Below, piece by piece: positions 45,660-54,321 of a stretch of DNA of 57,399 nt (within the stretch, counting starts at the first letter, position 1; each line of letters starts with the position of its first letter). The DNA is from JALYXS01 sp051003795. Its GTDB lineage: Bacteria > Acidobacteriota > Terriglobia > Bryobacterales > Bryobacteraceae. The translations under genes and the position numbers were made by a program. Location: contig JBPCKZ010000051.1 of the NCBI GenBank assembly GCA_051003795.1, positions 1 through 57,399 of the forward strand, written 5' to 3'. The notes below the pieces were generated by a model. It was given only the letters and a program-made list of their open reading frames with translations. It ran no database searches and had not been told where the DNA came from.

Positions 45660-46496
45660 TTACGCCTCAGCGGCCGCTGCCTGAGCATTCCCGGCGCGAA
45701 CCCCGGCCTTACTCTCGTTGCCGGCGTTCCCCTGGATGTAGGCGTCGAGCTTGATCTTGATGAGCTTGGGGTTCAAGCCCTCGGCAATGCCGATCACGCC
45801 CTCCAGCATCAACTCGCGCATTTGGATCGCCTTTGCGGCGCGGGCTTTGATTTTGGCCGCCGCAGGAAGAAACAGCAAATTAGCCGCGGCAACGCCGTAG
45901 ACGGTTGCCACAAAGGCAACGGCAATGCCGTGACCGACTTCATCGATGTTTTCCAAATGTTTCATTACCTGAATCAATCCCAAGACGGCGCCGATAATCC
46001 CGACCGTGGGCGAATAGCCGCCCGCCGCCTCATAGACCTTGGCTTCCGCTTCCCAGCGGCATTCCTCGACGGCGATTTCGATCTCCATCATCTTGCGAAT
46101 TTCCTGGACATCGGTTCCATCGACGGCGAGGCTGATGGCCTTTTTCAAGAAATAATCTTCAATATCCTCGGCATCGCCTTCCAGCGCCGCGATGCCGCTC
46201 TTGCGGGCCTTGGTCGCGAATGCGATCAGGTCGGCAATAATGGCCTCGGGCGCCACGAGCGTGTCCATGAAGACGAGCAGGAATTTCCTGGCGGCGCTAA
46301 TCAGCACATCGAGCGGGGTTGTGACCATAACCGCGCCGAGCGTTCCGCCGAGGACGATGAGGGCCGCCGTGATCTGAGCCACATCGCGGACCTTGCCGCC
46401 CTCGAGAACCAGGCCGCCGAGAATACCGCCGAAAGCCAAAATGAGGCCGCCGATGGTCGCGAAATCCGCTTTGACCGATTGTTTCCGGTTCGCCAT
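45660..46496 (-). CDS. motA: Flagellar motor stator protein MotA
   Basis: 278 residues with four TM helices (about 10-31, 36-55, 155-175, 186-205). GYSPTVGIIGAVLGLIQVMK with conserved Pro and AVAFVATVYGVAAANLLFLP are the channel-forming helices; the cytosolic loop carries Arg/Glu residues (AFATKARKSGIAALE) that touch FliG. Forms the 5:2 ion channel with MotB. The Ala-rich tail (AGNAQAAAAEA) is unusual but harmless. Ends 9 bp before motB. Confidence 0.95.
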   Translation of the reverse strand: MANRKQSVKADFATIGGLILAFGGILGGLVLEGGKVRDVAQITAALIVLGGTLGAVMVTTPLDVLISAARKFLLVFMDTLVAPEAIIADLIAFATKARKSGIAALEGDAEDIEDYFLKKAISLAVDGTDVQEIRKMMEIEIAVEECRWEAEAKVYEAAGGYSPTVGIIGAVLGLIQVMKHLENIDEVGHGIAVAFVATVYGVAAANLLFLPAAAKIKARAAKAIQMRELMLEGVIGIAEGLNPKLIKIKLDAYIQGNAGNESKAGVRAGNAQAAAAEA

Positions 46497-46502
46497 ATGC
46501 GC

Positions 46503-46721
46503 CTATGCGGGCTCAACCGCTTGGGGCTGGTACAGCGGCCGCGCTACGATCGAGCGGCGAAACTCCAGAACGCGGTCGACGATTTCGCTGGGTGTTTCGA
46601 GAACGACGATCTTTTGGCCCGTCGTTAGCGTGACGACCGTATCGGGCGTGGCCTCAATCATTTCCATCAGATCCGAATTCAGAACGATGCGGACGTGATT
46701 CAGGCGGGTCAGCCAGATCAA
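46503..46721 (-). CDS. flbD: FlbD-family flagellar protein
   Basis: 72 residues: MIWLTRLNHVRIVLNSDLME, followed by ATPDTVVTLTTGQKIVVLET and a helical VDRVLEFRRSI. This is the short FlbD family often next to motA in spirochaetes and Firmicutes (not the Caulobacter activator of the same name). Start TTG 46721 with GAGG upstream. First gene of the flbD-motA-motB-fliW-csrA operon, directly behind a sigma-28 promoter. Confidence 0.88.
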   Translation of the reverse strand: MIWLTRLNHVRIVLNSDLMEMIEATPDTVVTLTTGQKIVVLETPSEIVDRVLEFRRSIVARPLYQPQAVEPA

Positions 46722-46740
46722 TGCATTGCCTCAAGCCAAC

Positions 46741-46768
46741 TTATCGGCGGTTGCATTCGCCCCCTTTA
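46741..46768 (-). promoter_or_regulatory. Sigma-28 promoter of flbD-motA-motB-fliW-csrA
   Basis: On the minus strand: TAAA (46768-46765), 16-bp spacer, GCCGATAA (46748-46741), the full consensus -10. Start of transcription about 46734, roughly 12 nt before the flbD TTG. Confidence 0.82.
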
Positions 46769-46838
46769 CGCCGCGATGGCTCAAAAAGAAAATTAAAACA
46801 ATCGCGGCGAGCGCCGAAAAGTGAGTTGTGGACGGGCA

Positions 46839-47096
46839 ATGAGCAATTTACGGTATCCGGAGACGGCGTTTGCCGCCATCGCCATTTTGGCGGATTGCGA
46901 GCGCGGGGATTTTCGAGCCCTGAACAGCCATGTCGTGGGCGCCGCCGAATACGGCGATCCAGGCGAGCAGGAGCGGCGCGAGGTGATCGAGGAGATCGTA
47001 AGCCGGATCGATCGGGAGAATTGGGAGTCGTATAAAGGGCTGCTGGGGCATTTGGCGCACGCGCCGGGGTGGGCCGGGTCGCCGCTGATCCAGTAA
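46839..47096 (+). CDS. Small protein of unknown function on the strand opposite the flagellar genes
   Basis: 85 residues from ATG 46839: MSNLRYPETAFAAIAILADC, then GAAEYGDPGEQERREVIEEI and HLAHAPGWAGSPLIQ. Composition looks coding; no family recognised, no signal or TM. It lies in the gap between the flbD and fliM genes, both of which run the other way, so it needs its own promoter. It could be a chance ORF. Confidence 0.45.
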   Translation: MSNLRYPETAFAAIAILADCERGDFRALNSHVVGAAEYGDPGEQERREVIEEIVSRIDRENWESYKGLLGHLAHAPGWAGSPLIQ

Positions 47097-47117
47097 CGGA
47101 CAGCCGGCCGGCGGGCC

Positions 47118-47363
47118 TCATATTTTTTGGCGGGAGTGCACGAAGTCGATTCCGAAAGCCTTCTTCCAGCCATTGGCGGCGATATGCCCGTGGAACTTTA
47201 TCCTGCCATTCAGAGTGCAATCGACCGGCTTGTGGATGGGGTAATCGAAACTGAGAACATCCCCTTCGGCCAAGTCGATCAGGTCCTTCAGCAGCACCGT
47301 TGGCCCGTCCAGGCGGGCATCCAATTCCAGTTCCGCGCTCCGGATCAGATCGAGAATCCGGCC
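47118..47363 (-). pseudogene. fliM: FliM C-terminal SPOA domain, cut off by an in-frame amber codon
   Basis: Same frame as the upstream fliM part, read after TAG 47364-47366: GRILDLIRSAELELDARLDG and then a SPOA/FliN-like domain (LKDLIDLAEGDVLSFDYPIH, KPVDCTLNGRIKFHGHI). It ends at 47118. ATG 47324 could start a 68-residue stand-alone SPOA peptide similar to FliN, but no fliN lies in this window. Without read-through or such an internal start, the domain is not made. Confidence 0.85.
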
Positions 47364-48086
47364 CTATTCGACATCGGTCGATTCCGTTTTCCGCACCGAC
47401 CACTGCTGATCGAATTTTTGCCGCATCATCTTGATCACAATCGAGGGCATCGCGATATTCATCATGCCGGTGCAATCGCCGATCCGGATCTCGACGGCGA
47501 TAGCGACAACCGCCTCGTTCGGCGCGAGTATCTGCAAAAACTGCGGCTCCGTTTCGAGCGCCTCAATTGTGAAATCGATCGCCGTGACGGGCTTCCACGA
47601 CTCTTTCAAGTCGTGCAGAATGATCCGGAACAGACCATCCAGGAGATTTTGCTCAATTTCGGTGACTTCCCGCTGGATCGCCGCGGAAGTTTTGCCACTG
47701 CCTCCCAGTAACATTTCGAGGATCGGGAAAATCAGGGCGGAGTTCAGCTCGAGCACGGCATTGCCGTCATACGGACGCAAACCCAGCGATGCGATGCAGG
47801 TCGGGGAGGGGAGGGTCTCGAGAAACTCCGCATAGGAGAGCTGCTCCACGCTGACGAGATTCACAATCAAATAGGACCGGAGATACGCGGAAAGGCTGGA
47901 AACCAAGTTGCGGACGAAATTATCGTGCAACAGGTGGAGGGCGCGCAGCTGCGATTTGGCGATGCGGTCGGGCCGCCGGAAGTCGAACAGCGTCGCTCGC
48001 TTGGCGGTTTCGCCCTGGGCCTTGCGAATCTCGACACTTTCGAAAACAGCGTCAAGTTCCTCTGGTGAAAGCTGCCGCGCCGGCAT
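47364..48086 (-). CDS. fliM: Flagellar motor switch protein FliM, truncated by a stop before the SPOA domain
   Basis: 240 residues from ATG 48086 (MPARQLSPEELDAVFESVEI); GGAG lies 9 bp upstream, and LSPEELDAV is the CheY-binding helix. The middle CheC-like domain is intact (FVRNLVSSLSAYLRSYLIVN, VLELNSALIFPILEMLLGGS). Translation ends with TESTDVE-stop, whereas a full FliM would continue 81 codons (322 in total). As read it can bind FliG but not build the C-ring base. The 5' end is divergent from the Oar gene. Confidence 0.9.
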   Translation of the reverse strand: MPARQLSPEELDAVFESVEIRKAQGETAKRATLFDFRRPDRIAKSQLRALHLLHDNFVRNLVSSLSAYLRSYLIVNLVSVEQLSYAEFLETLPSPTCIASLGLRPYDGNAVLELNSALIFPILEMLLGGSGKTSAAIQREVTEIEQNLLDGLFRIILHDLKESWKPVTAIDFTIEALETEPQFLQILAPNEAVVAIAVEIRIGDCTGMMNIAMPSIVIKMMRQKFDQQWSVRKTESTDVE

Positions 48087-48192
48087 AGTAGACCACTCCA
48101 ATAGGTCCATCGGCAGTCCGGGCGGAAACTTTAAGTGCATTTCCGGCGGCGTTTTACAATGAATTCCATCGAGTACAGTTACGGGAGTTTTC

Positions 48193-51057
48193 ATGATATT
48201 CGGTAGAATGCTTGTCTTCGCGCTGTGCGCCGCGCCGTTTCTGAGTTTTCCGCGGCTATCGTTTGGCCAGGCAGCGGCAATTAATGGACAGATCGAAGGA
48301 ACTATCGCCGATCCGAGCGGCGCGGTGGTGCCGCGCGCCGCGGTTGATGTCCTCAACGAAGGCACCGGTTTCACGCGCCACGCCGAAACGGATGAAAGCG
48401 GTTTTTTCCGCTTCACGGTTCTGCCGCTGGGAAACTACACGGTCTCGGTCAGGGCAAGCGGGTTTGCGCCGGCCCGCAGCACGGGAATCGCGCTCTCGGC
48501 GGGCAGTACGGTCACCTTGGACGTGCCGCTGCAATTGGGCGCCACTTCGGTGGATTTTGTGGTGACGGGCGATGCTCCGGTCGTCGAACCGGGGCGCACC
48601 GATCTCGGATCGACATTGAGCGGCAACGAAATCGCTAATCTGCCGCTGGTATCGAGAAACAATTTCAACTACATCCTGGTGCAGCCGAACGTCAGCGGCC
48701 ACGCGAATACCGAATTCGGCGTGCCTCGCAAGATCAATGCGAACGGATTTACGGACCGCATCAATTACCAGTTGGACGGAAGCAATAACACGGAGAGCGA
48801 CCGCGCTGGAATCCGGTTGATGCCGATTTCAAATACCTGGATCGAAGAAGTGCAACAGGTGAGCAATGGGTTCGCGCCGGAGTTCGGCAACACGGTCGGG
48901 ACCGTGTTCAACGCCATCACCAAATCCGGTACAAATGCGCTGCACGGGGAAGCGGGGTACTTGTTCCGCCGGACGGATTTCAGCGCCCGGTCGCCGCTGT
49001 TGAAGCCCACGGATGTAAAGCCGACGCTCAACGTGGACGATTTTTTCGCCGACGCCGCCGGCGGAATCGTCAAGGATAAGCTGTTCTTTTTCGGTTCCTT
49101 CGAGCATGTCAAGCGGGATCTGCCGCAGCCCGTGACGATTACTGCATCCACCATTGCGGCGCTTGGATTGCCCGCGGGCGAGGCACAGCCGATTCCCTTC
49201 AGCCAAAGCAACTATTTCTATCTCGGCAAGATCGATTATCAGATCGATGCGGCGAACAGGCTCTCCGGGAAATTCACTTACTTCCAGAACGAATCGCCGT
49301 TCAACGCGAGCACGTTCGTGCAGACGCTGGTGTCGCAGACTTATCTGTTTAAGGATCGAGCTCCGGCCTATTCGGCGCAATTGATTTCGACGCTCTCAAG
49401 CAATGCCGTCAACGAGCTGCGGTTCCAGAACCCGAAGCGATACCAGCGTCAGGTGGCTTTTGAAGGAACCGGTCCGCAACCCGTGCTATTTATCTCGGGT
49501 GTCGCGAATTTCGGAGGCTCGGATCAGATCGGACTTCGCTTTATCGAGATCACGCCCGAGGTGTCCGATAACTTCAGTTACAATCTGCGTACGCACAGCT
49601 TCAAAGTAGGGACCGATGTGCGCGCCATCCGCGACGATAATACAATCCCGCTCTATGCCAAGTACACGTTTGCGAGCGTGGCGGATTATCTGGCCGCGAA
49701 GAGCGGAGCGAGTCCCTCGATCTACACCAACTACACGCAATATTTCGGGAATCCACAAGTCAAATATAATTCCTTGTTTACGAGTATCTATGCGCAGGAT
49801 AATTGGAAGGCGCGTCGGAATATTACTGTAAATTACGGAGTTCGCTACGATCTTTACGAACCGCCCGGTGCGGACAAGTCTTCGCCGTTCGCTACTTCAC
49901 GCGACTTTAACGTTAGTAAGAAGAACTTCGCGCCGCGGGCGGGCATAGCATACACGCCCGGCAAGGACCAGAAGACCGTGTTCCGGCTGAATGGCGGAAT
50001 TTTTTACGATCCGCCCCAGACCGACCTCTACCGCAGAGCGCTGCTGAACAACGGCAATCCGCGATTTTTCGCGCTGAGCATCGATGGAAAAACGGCATTC
50101 TCTCCGCAGTTTCCGTCCGTCCTTACTTCGCCCCCCACCGGGTTTAACCTTCCCGTGCAGGATATCACCGGCGTGGCGCCGGACTTCCGTACTTTCTACT
50201 CCACCAATGCGAATTTTCAAGTAACTCGGGAGATCACCTCCAACCTGGGGATCAGCGCGACATATCTTTACACCAAAGGCACGCACCTGCCGGTATACCG
50301 GAATCTGAATCCGATTCCGTCGGGGTTGTTCCTCGCCGACGGCCGCCCGAAGTTCGGCACGGGGCGGTTATATCCGCAATTTAACAACGTATTAGTCGCG
50401 GAATCGGTGGGAAATTCGAATTACAACGGCTTGAACGTGACACTAACGCGCCGGTTCGCGCGCGGATACGAATTTTTCGGGACTTACACCTGGTCGCACG
50501 CAATCGACGACGCGCCGGAACAGAATGTAATCGATAGCTCGGCGTTGCTGCCGTCGGATCCATCGAACCGGCGCCGCGATCGCGGAAATTCGATTACGGA
50601 CCGGCGTCATGCTTTCACGGCGAGCGGAGTCTTGAATCCGCGGTTCTCGATCGACTCGCGCCCGATGAACTGGCTGATAAATCACAACAACCTGTCGTTC
50701 ATCATGCAGGCGCTGAACGGGGACGTGTTCAACATCGGCGGCAATCGCAATTTGAACGGCGACCAGAGCATTCCGGCTTCGCTCCAAAGGCCGCTCTTCA
50801 CCGGGCGGAATACCGTTCGCGGGCCGAATATCTATGAGTTGAATTTGAGATATTCACGGCTATTTCCAATCCGTGAGCGGGTTAATGGCGAGTTTTTTGG
50901 GGAATTTACGAATTTATTGAACCATTCGAATATTACCGGCTTGAATACGACGGCAAGCGTGGATGCGCAGGGATTTGTGCTGACGCCGCCTAGCTTGGCG
51001 CGGACGGCGGCGCTCGATCCGAGGCTGATGCAGTTAGGATTCCGGGTAAGTTTCTGA
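48193..51057 (+). CDS. TonB-dependent receptor, Oar-like, with carboxypeptidase-regulatory domain
   Basis: 954 residues. Signal peptide (MIFGRMLVFALCAAPFLSF, cleavage near SFGQA), an Ig-like CarboxypepD_reg domain (about 33-115: GQIEGTIADPSGAVVPRAAV and FRFTVLPLGNYTVSVRASGF), a plug domain (about 130-240) and a beta-barrel to the end (SRLFPIRERVNGEFFGEFTN, and a C-terminal LGFRVSF ending in Phe for BAM recognition). A large outer-membrane receptor for peptides, glycans or siderophore-like ligands; these are very abundant in Acidobacteria. Start ATG 48193 with GGAG 8 bp upstream, divergent from fliM. Confidence 0.93.
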   Translation: MIFGRMLVFALCAAPFLSFPRLSFGQAAAINGQIEGTIADPSGAVVPRAAVDVLNEGTGFTRHAETDESGFFRFTVLPLGNYTVSVRASGFAPARSTGIALSAGSTVTLDVPLQLGATSVDFVVTGDAPVVEPGRTDLGSTLSGNEIANLPLVSRNNFNYILVQPNVSGHANTEFGVPRKINANGFTDRINYQLDGSNNTESDRAGIRLMPISNTWIEEVQQVSNGFAPEFGNTVGTVFNAITKSGTNALHGEAGYLFRRTDFSARSPLLKPTDVKPTLNVDDFFADAAGGIVKDKLFFFGSFEHVKRDLPQPVTITASTIAALGLPAGEAQPIPFSQSNYFYLGKIDYQIDAANRLSGKFTYFQNESPFNASTFVQTLVSQTYLFKDRAPAYSAQLISTLSSNAVNELRFQNPKRYQRQVAFEGTGPQPVLFISGVANFGGSDQIGLRFIEITPEVSDNFSYNLRTHSFKVGTDVRAIRDDNTIPLYAKYTFASVADYLAAKSGASPSIYTNYTQYFGNPQVKYNSLFTSIYAQDNWKARRNITVNYGVRYDLYEPPGADKSSPFATSRDFNVSKKNFAPRAGIAYTPGKDQKTVFRLNGGIFYDPPQTDLYRRALLNNGNPRFFALSIDGKTAFSPQFPSVLTSPPTGFNLPVQDITGVAPDFRTFYSTNANFQVTREITSNLGISATYLYTKGTHLPVYRNLNPIPSGLFLADGRPKFGTGRLYPQFNNVLVAESVGNSNYNGLNVTLTRRFARGYEFFGTYTWSHAIDDAPEQNVIDSSALLPSDPSNRRRDRGNSITDRRHAFTASGVLNPRFSIDSRPMNWLINHNNLSFIMQALNGDVFNIGGNRNLNGDQSIPASLQRPLFTGRNTVRGPNIYELNLRYSRLFPIRERVNGEFFGEFTNLLNHSNITGLNTTASVDAQGFVLTPPSLARTAALDPRLMQLGFRVSF

Positions 51058-51094
51058 GAGGCGCGATCCATGTACGGGTACACGCATACGAACT

Positions 51095-51310
51095 TTAAGC
51101 GGATGCGGACTTTGTCGTGGCGCCCTTTGCGGAATCGGGCTTGTTCTTGCTGCCCGGAGGGCGGCCGCGCTTTTTCGTCAACGCCATCCAGGAGGGCGGT
51201 CTGCCGCGGCGCCGTCCGCGCCCGCGCGCGAGCCGTTCTAAACTGATGATGGCCTCTTCTAACTGTTCCCGCTCCTGACGCAGCTCCGCCAAAATCTTAC
51301 TTACATCCAT
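51095..51310 (-). CDS. Small AT-hook-type DNA-binding protein
   Basis: 71 residues: a coiled-coil N-terminus (VSKILAELRQEREQLEEAII) followed by two RGRP cores, RGRRRGRPPSW (about 29-39) and KKRGRPPGSKNKP (about 46-58). RGRP flanked by basic residues is the AT-hook that enters the minor groove of AT-rich DNA. Well suited to a nucleoid-associated or regulatory dimer. Its upstream region is AT-rich and holds two palindromes. Function not established for this protein. Confidence 0.8.
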   Translation of the reverse strand: MDVSKILAELRQEREQLEEAIISLERLARGRGRRRGRPPSWMALTKKRGRPPGSKNKPDSAKGATTKSASA

Positions 51311-51342
51311 TTCAGTCCCCTGTCAAGAAACAACCGTGAATT

Positions 51343-51362
51343 TTGTTCCGTATGTAGAACAA
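51343..51362. promoter_or_regulatory. Palindrome GTTC-N8-GAAC (copy 1)
   Basis: TTGTTC at 51343-51348 and GAACAA at 51357-51362, 33 bp upstream of the AT-hook gene start. The core GTTC-N8-GAAC is shared with copy 2; centres are 82 bp apart, about eight helical turns. Confidence 0.55.
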
Positions 51363-51426
51363 CCTGTCGCATGAGCGAAGCCCTAGTTTTTTTATAGACT
51401 AGATTTTTGGGCAAGGCAATCAATTA

Positions 51427-51442
51427 GTTCTGAATTCAGAAC
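51427..51442. promoter_or_regulatory. Palindrome GTTC-N8-GAAC (copy 2)
   Basis: GTTCTGAATTCAGAAC is a perfect 16-bp palindrome, about 117 bp upstream of the AT-hook gene and 46 bp beyond the end of the amino acid permease, in an unusually AT-rich gap. Likely an operator for a dimeric regulator. Confidence 0.6.
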
Positions 51443-51487
51443 GCAGGGTTTAAAAAGTACTAGTATCAAAATGTTGCGGCGCTTAAT

Positions 51488-52861
51488 TTAAAGTCTTACG
51501 CCGGCGGTTTTTCGCTTCTTCCAGTAGAAATAAAACGGTAAGCCTAATAGGATTAATGCAATTCCCGCGAACGATTCGCGGGGCGAATGCACCATCGTGA
51601 AAATCTCTAGCAAGAGAGCCGCCAAAACAAATAACACCGGCACTAGGGGATATCCTAAGGTGCGGTAGGGCCGTACCAGATCGGGGCGCTTGCGGCGTAA
51701 TACCAGCACCGCCGCCGTGGACATGCCATAGAGCATCCAGCTCGCGAAAATGACGTACGTAAACAGTTGATCGTACCGGCCGGAGAGCACCAACAGAGCG
51801 GCCCAGGCGCTCAATCCTAGAATAGCCACTCCTGGCGTGTGAAATTGAGGGTTTACGCGAGCCATTGAGGGAAAAAATAACCGGTCGCGCGCCATCGCGT
51901 AGGGAACCCTGGACCCGGACAGGATGGAGCCGTTCAGGGCCGCAAAAATGGAGATCATGGCTGCCATCGAAACGGCATTGGCCCCGGGCGCGCCAAGGAT
52001 GCGCCGCATCATTTCCGCCGCGACCCGGTTGCTGCCGGCTACTTCGGACGGCGTCAATACATGGAAATAGGCGAAATTCGCCAGAATGTAAATCGCGATT
52101 ACCGCGACGGTTCCCCAAATCAGCGCAAGCGGCAGATTCCGCTTGGGATTTTTCACTTCGGAGGCCACCATGGTCACATTGTTCCAACCGTCGTAGGCCC
52201 AGAGCGCGGCCACCAGCGCGGCAAAGAAGCCAGCCGCAGTTATGGGAACCAGCGGGAGGGAAACCGCCGGCCGCGCGGCGGGATTCGCAAGCGTCAGTCC
52301 GGCAAGAATCACGAACAAGATCAGCGCCACTTTCAAAACCGTCACGAAGATTTGGACGTTGCCGCCGACTTTGACGCCCACGTAATTGATGGCGGCAAGA
52401 ATCAGGATCAGCACCATCGCCAGTAACTGCCCATATCGGATCTCCAGCGGCGCGCCCCCTTCGCCGAGCGGCAGCGGCACGCGATAGAAGACCTTTTCGA
52501 GATCGGGCCAGAAATTCGCCAGGTAATAGAAAAACCCCGTGGCGAGTGTTGCGATCGAACCGCTCTTGGCGACCCACATTTGAGTCCACCCATAAAGAAA
52601 GCCCCAGACTGGCCCGTAGGCCTCTGTCAGATAGACATATTCCCCGCCAGCCTCGGGCATAGCCGCGGCCAATTCCGCGTAACTCAGCGCGCCCGCAAGC
52701 GACAGCACCCCGCCTACCACCCAAACGGCAAACACCCATTGCGGCGTTCCGACATTCCGCACCATGGTGCGAGGAACCAGAAAAATGCCGCTGCCGATGA
52801 CCGTTCCCACCACGATGGCAACGGCGCTCCAAAGCCCCAGCTCACGCTTTAGTTCGGGCAA
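51488..52861 (-). CDS. APC-family amino acid permease
   Basis: 457 residues from TTG 52861 (PELKRELGLWSAVAIVVGTV), which has AAGGAG just upstream; TTG 52882 is an alternative. About 12 TM helices, with the APC substrate motif VGTVIGSGIFLVPRTM in TM1 and EAGGEYVYLTEAYG between TM2 and TM3. Secondary transporter of amino acids or polyamines. The start overlaps the 3' end of the sodium symporter gene upstream by about 20 bp, indicating coupled translation of two carriers. Confidence 0.92.
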   Translation of the reverse strand: MPELKRELGLWSAVAIVVGTVIGSGIFLVPRTMVRNVGTPQWVFAVWVVGGVLSLAGALSYAELAAAMPEAGGEYVYLTEAYGPVWGFLYGWTQMWVAKSGSIATLATGFFYYLANFWPDLEKVFYRVPLPLGEGGAPLEIRYGQLLAMVLILILAAINYVGVKVGGNVQIFVTVLKVALILFVILAGLTLANPAARPAVSLPLVPITAAGFFAALVAALWAYDGWNNVTMVASEVKNPKRNLPLALIWGTVAVIAIYILANFAYFHVLTPSEVAGSNRVAAEMMRRILGAPGANAVSMAAMISIFAALNGSILSGSRVPYAMARDRLFFPSMARVNPQFHTPGVAILGLSAWAALLVLSGRYDQLFTYVIFASWMLYGMSTAAVLVLRRKRPDLVRPYRTLGYPLVPVLFVLAALLLEIFTMVHSPRESFAGIALILLGLPFYFYWKKRKTAGVRL

Positions 52862-54293
52862 AAATCTCCTTGGGAAATACAAATGAACAGAGATAACCCA
52901 CGAAAAACGTTACCATGCTGCCGATCATTACCCACCAGGTAAACGCGATATGGGTTTCGATCTTCACGTAAAGTATCGCCGCCAGACCCGCGACGACCCC
53001 GACCATTGCGTCCTTCTCGCCCACGCGCTTGGTGAGCACACCAAGCAGGAACACCCCTAGCAGCATCCCGAGCGTGACCGAGGCGATTGAGAGACCCGAT
53101 TCCAGCACCGAGCCCCAGTGGGTCGCGATCATTCCGATAATCACGAGTACTATGCCCCACAGCACGGTCGCCCCGCGGGCGAGCCGCAGCATTCGCCTGT
53201 CGTCCATTCCACCGAAATTTCCCGCCACCGGACGATAGAAATCGACGACGGTGGTCGTAGCCAGCGAGTTCAGGGCCGCGCTGAGGTTTGCCATGGCCGC
53301 GGCCAGTATCGCGGCGGTGACCAGACCGGCTACGCCGACCGGCAGACTGTCCCAAATGAACTGCGGGTACAGCCGGTCCAGCGGTCTCGGTGCAGCGAGG
53401 CGGTTGTCGCCGTAGTGAACGAACAGAAGCACTCCGATAGCGAGGAACAGCGAAAATTGCAGGAATACGACCACCCAACTGGCGAACAGCGCCGCGCGGC
53501 TTTGGTTCTCGGTTTGGGCGCTCAAAAGGCGTTGGACGATGAGCTGGTCGGTTCCGTGGCTGGCCGTGGTCAGAAAGCAGCCGCCCACGATTCCCGCCCA
53601 GAAGTTGTAAGGTTGGGTCCACGAGAAGTGGAAGTTGAGCACCTGAAACTTTCCCGCCGCGCCCGCTACCTGAACGACATGCGGCCAACCTCCGGGGATC
53701 TTCGCCAGTATGATCCAGAAACTGAGGCCCGCGCCGAGCACGTACATGGTCATTTGAACTACATCCGTCCAGATCACCGCAGTCATTCCGCCTTCGAAGG
53801 TGTAGAACATCGTAAGACAGACGATGAGAACGATGGAGGCGGTTTCCCCAGTCCCGAGGACAATTGAGATAACGATCGAGACCGCGAAAACGCGAACCCC
53901 TTCGGCCAGCGAGCGGGTGACCAGGAACGTGGCCGCGGTCAATTTGCGGATGCGGCTGCCGAAGCGGCGCTGCATCAATTCGTAAGCCGTAAACATCCGG
54001 CCGCTGAAGTATTGCGGTAAGAAGACGAGGGATATTACTACTCTAGCGAGGAGGTATCCGAAAACGATTTGGAGGAATCCGAAGTTGCCGCCGAAAGACA
54101 GGCCGGGCGTGCCGACTATGGTGAGCGTGCTGGTTTCGGCGGAGACGATGGAAAGGCTGATTGCCCACCAGGGCGCGCTACGGCCGCCGAGGAAGTAGTC
54201 GTTCAGGTTTTTATGCCCATGGCGAAAGCGCGCTCCGAACCAGGTAACTCCGATCAGGTATGCGAGGATAACGCCCAAATCCACGAAGTGCAT
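52842..54293 (-). CDS. Sodium:solute symporter (SSS family)
   Basis: 483 residues, 13 or so TM helices. The NDYFLGGRSAPWWAISLSIV start region and SAETSTLTIVGTPGLSFGG in TM2 are SSS hallmarks, with a sodium-site Ser/Thr in the LAAAMANLSAALNSLATTTV segment. Co-transporter of sugars, amino acids or organic acids with Na+; substrate not clear. Precedes the amino acid permease (about 20-bp overlap) and lies 28 bp after the ABC ATPase gene on the same strand. Confidence 0.93.
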   Translation of the reverse strand: MHFVDLGVILAYLIGVTWFGARFRHGHKNLNDYFLGGRSAPWWAISLSIVSAETSTLTIVGTPGLSFGGNFGFLQIVFGYLLARVVISLVFLPQYFSGRMFTAYELMQRRFGSRIRKLTAATFLVTRSLAEGVRVFAVSIVISIVLGTGETASIVLIVCLTMFYTFEGGMTAVIWTDVVQMTMYVLGAGLSFWIILAKIPGGWPHVVQVAGAAGKFQVLNFHFSWTQPYNFWAGIVGGCFLTTASHGTDQLIVQRLLSAQTENQSRAALFASWVVVFLQFSLFLAIGVLLFVHYGDNRLAAPRPLDRLYPQFIWDSLPVGVAGLVTAAILAAAMANLSAALNSLATTTVVDFYRPVAGNFGGMDDRRMLRLARGATVLWGIVLVIIGMIATHWGSVLESGLSIASVTLGMLLGVFLLGVLTKRVGEKDAMVGVVAGLAAILYVKIETHIAFTWWVMIGSMVTFFVGYLCSFVFPKEIFARTKA

Positions 54294-54321
54294 GGGAGTG
54301 GCGATTCTAGCATGTACACCT

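Noticed and set aside
51483..52832. 449-codon minus-strand frame overlapping the amino acid permease
   Set aside because: It is a different frame of the same strand, Arg/Gly/Cys-rich with no membrane pattern, whereas the neighbouring frame is a textbook APC permease.
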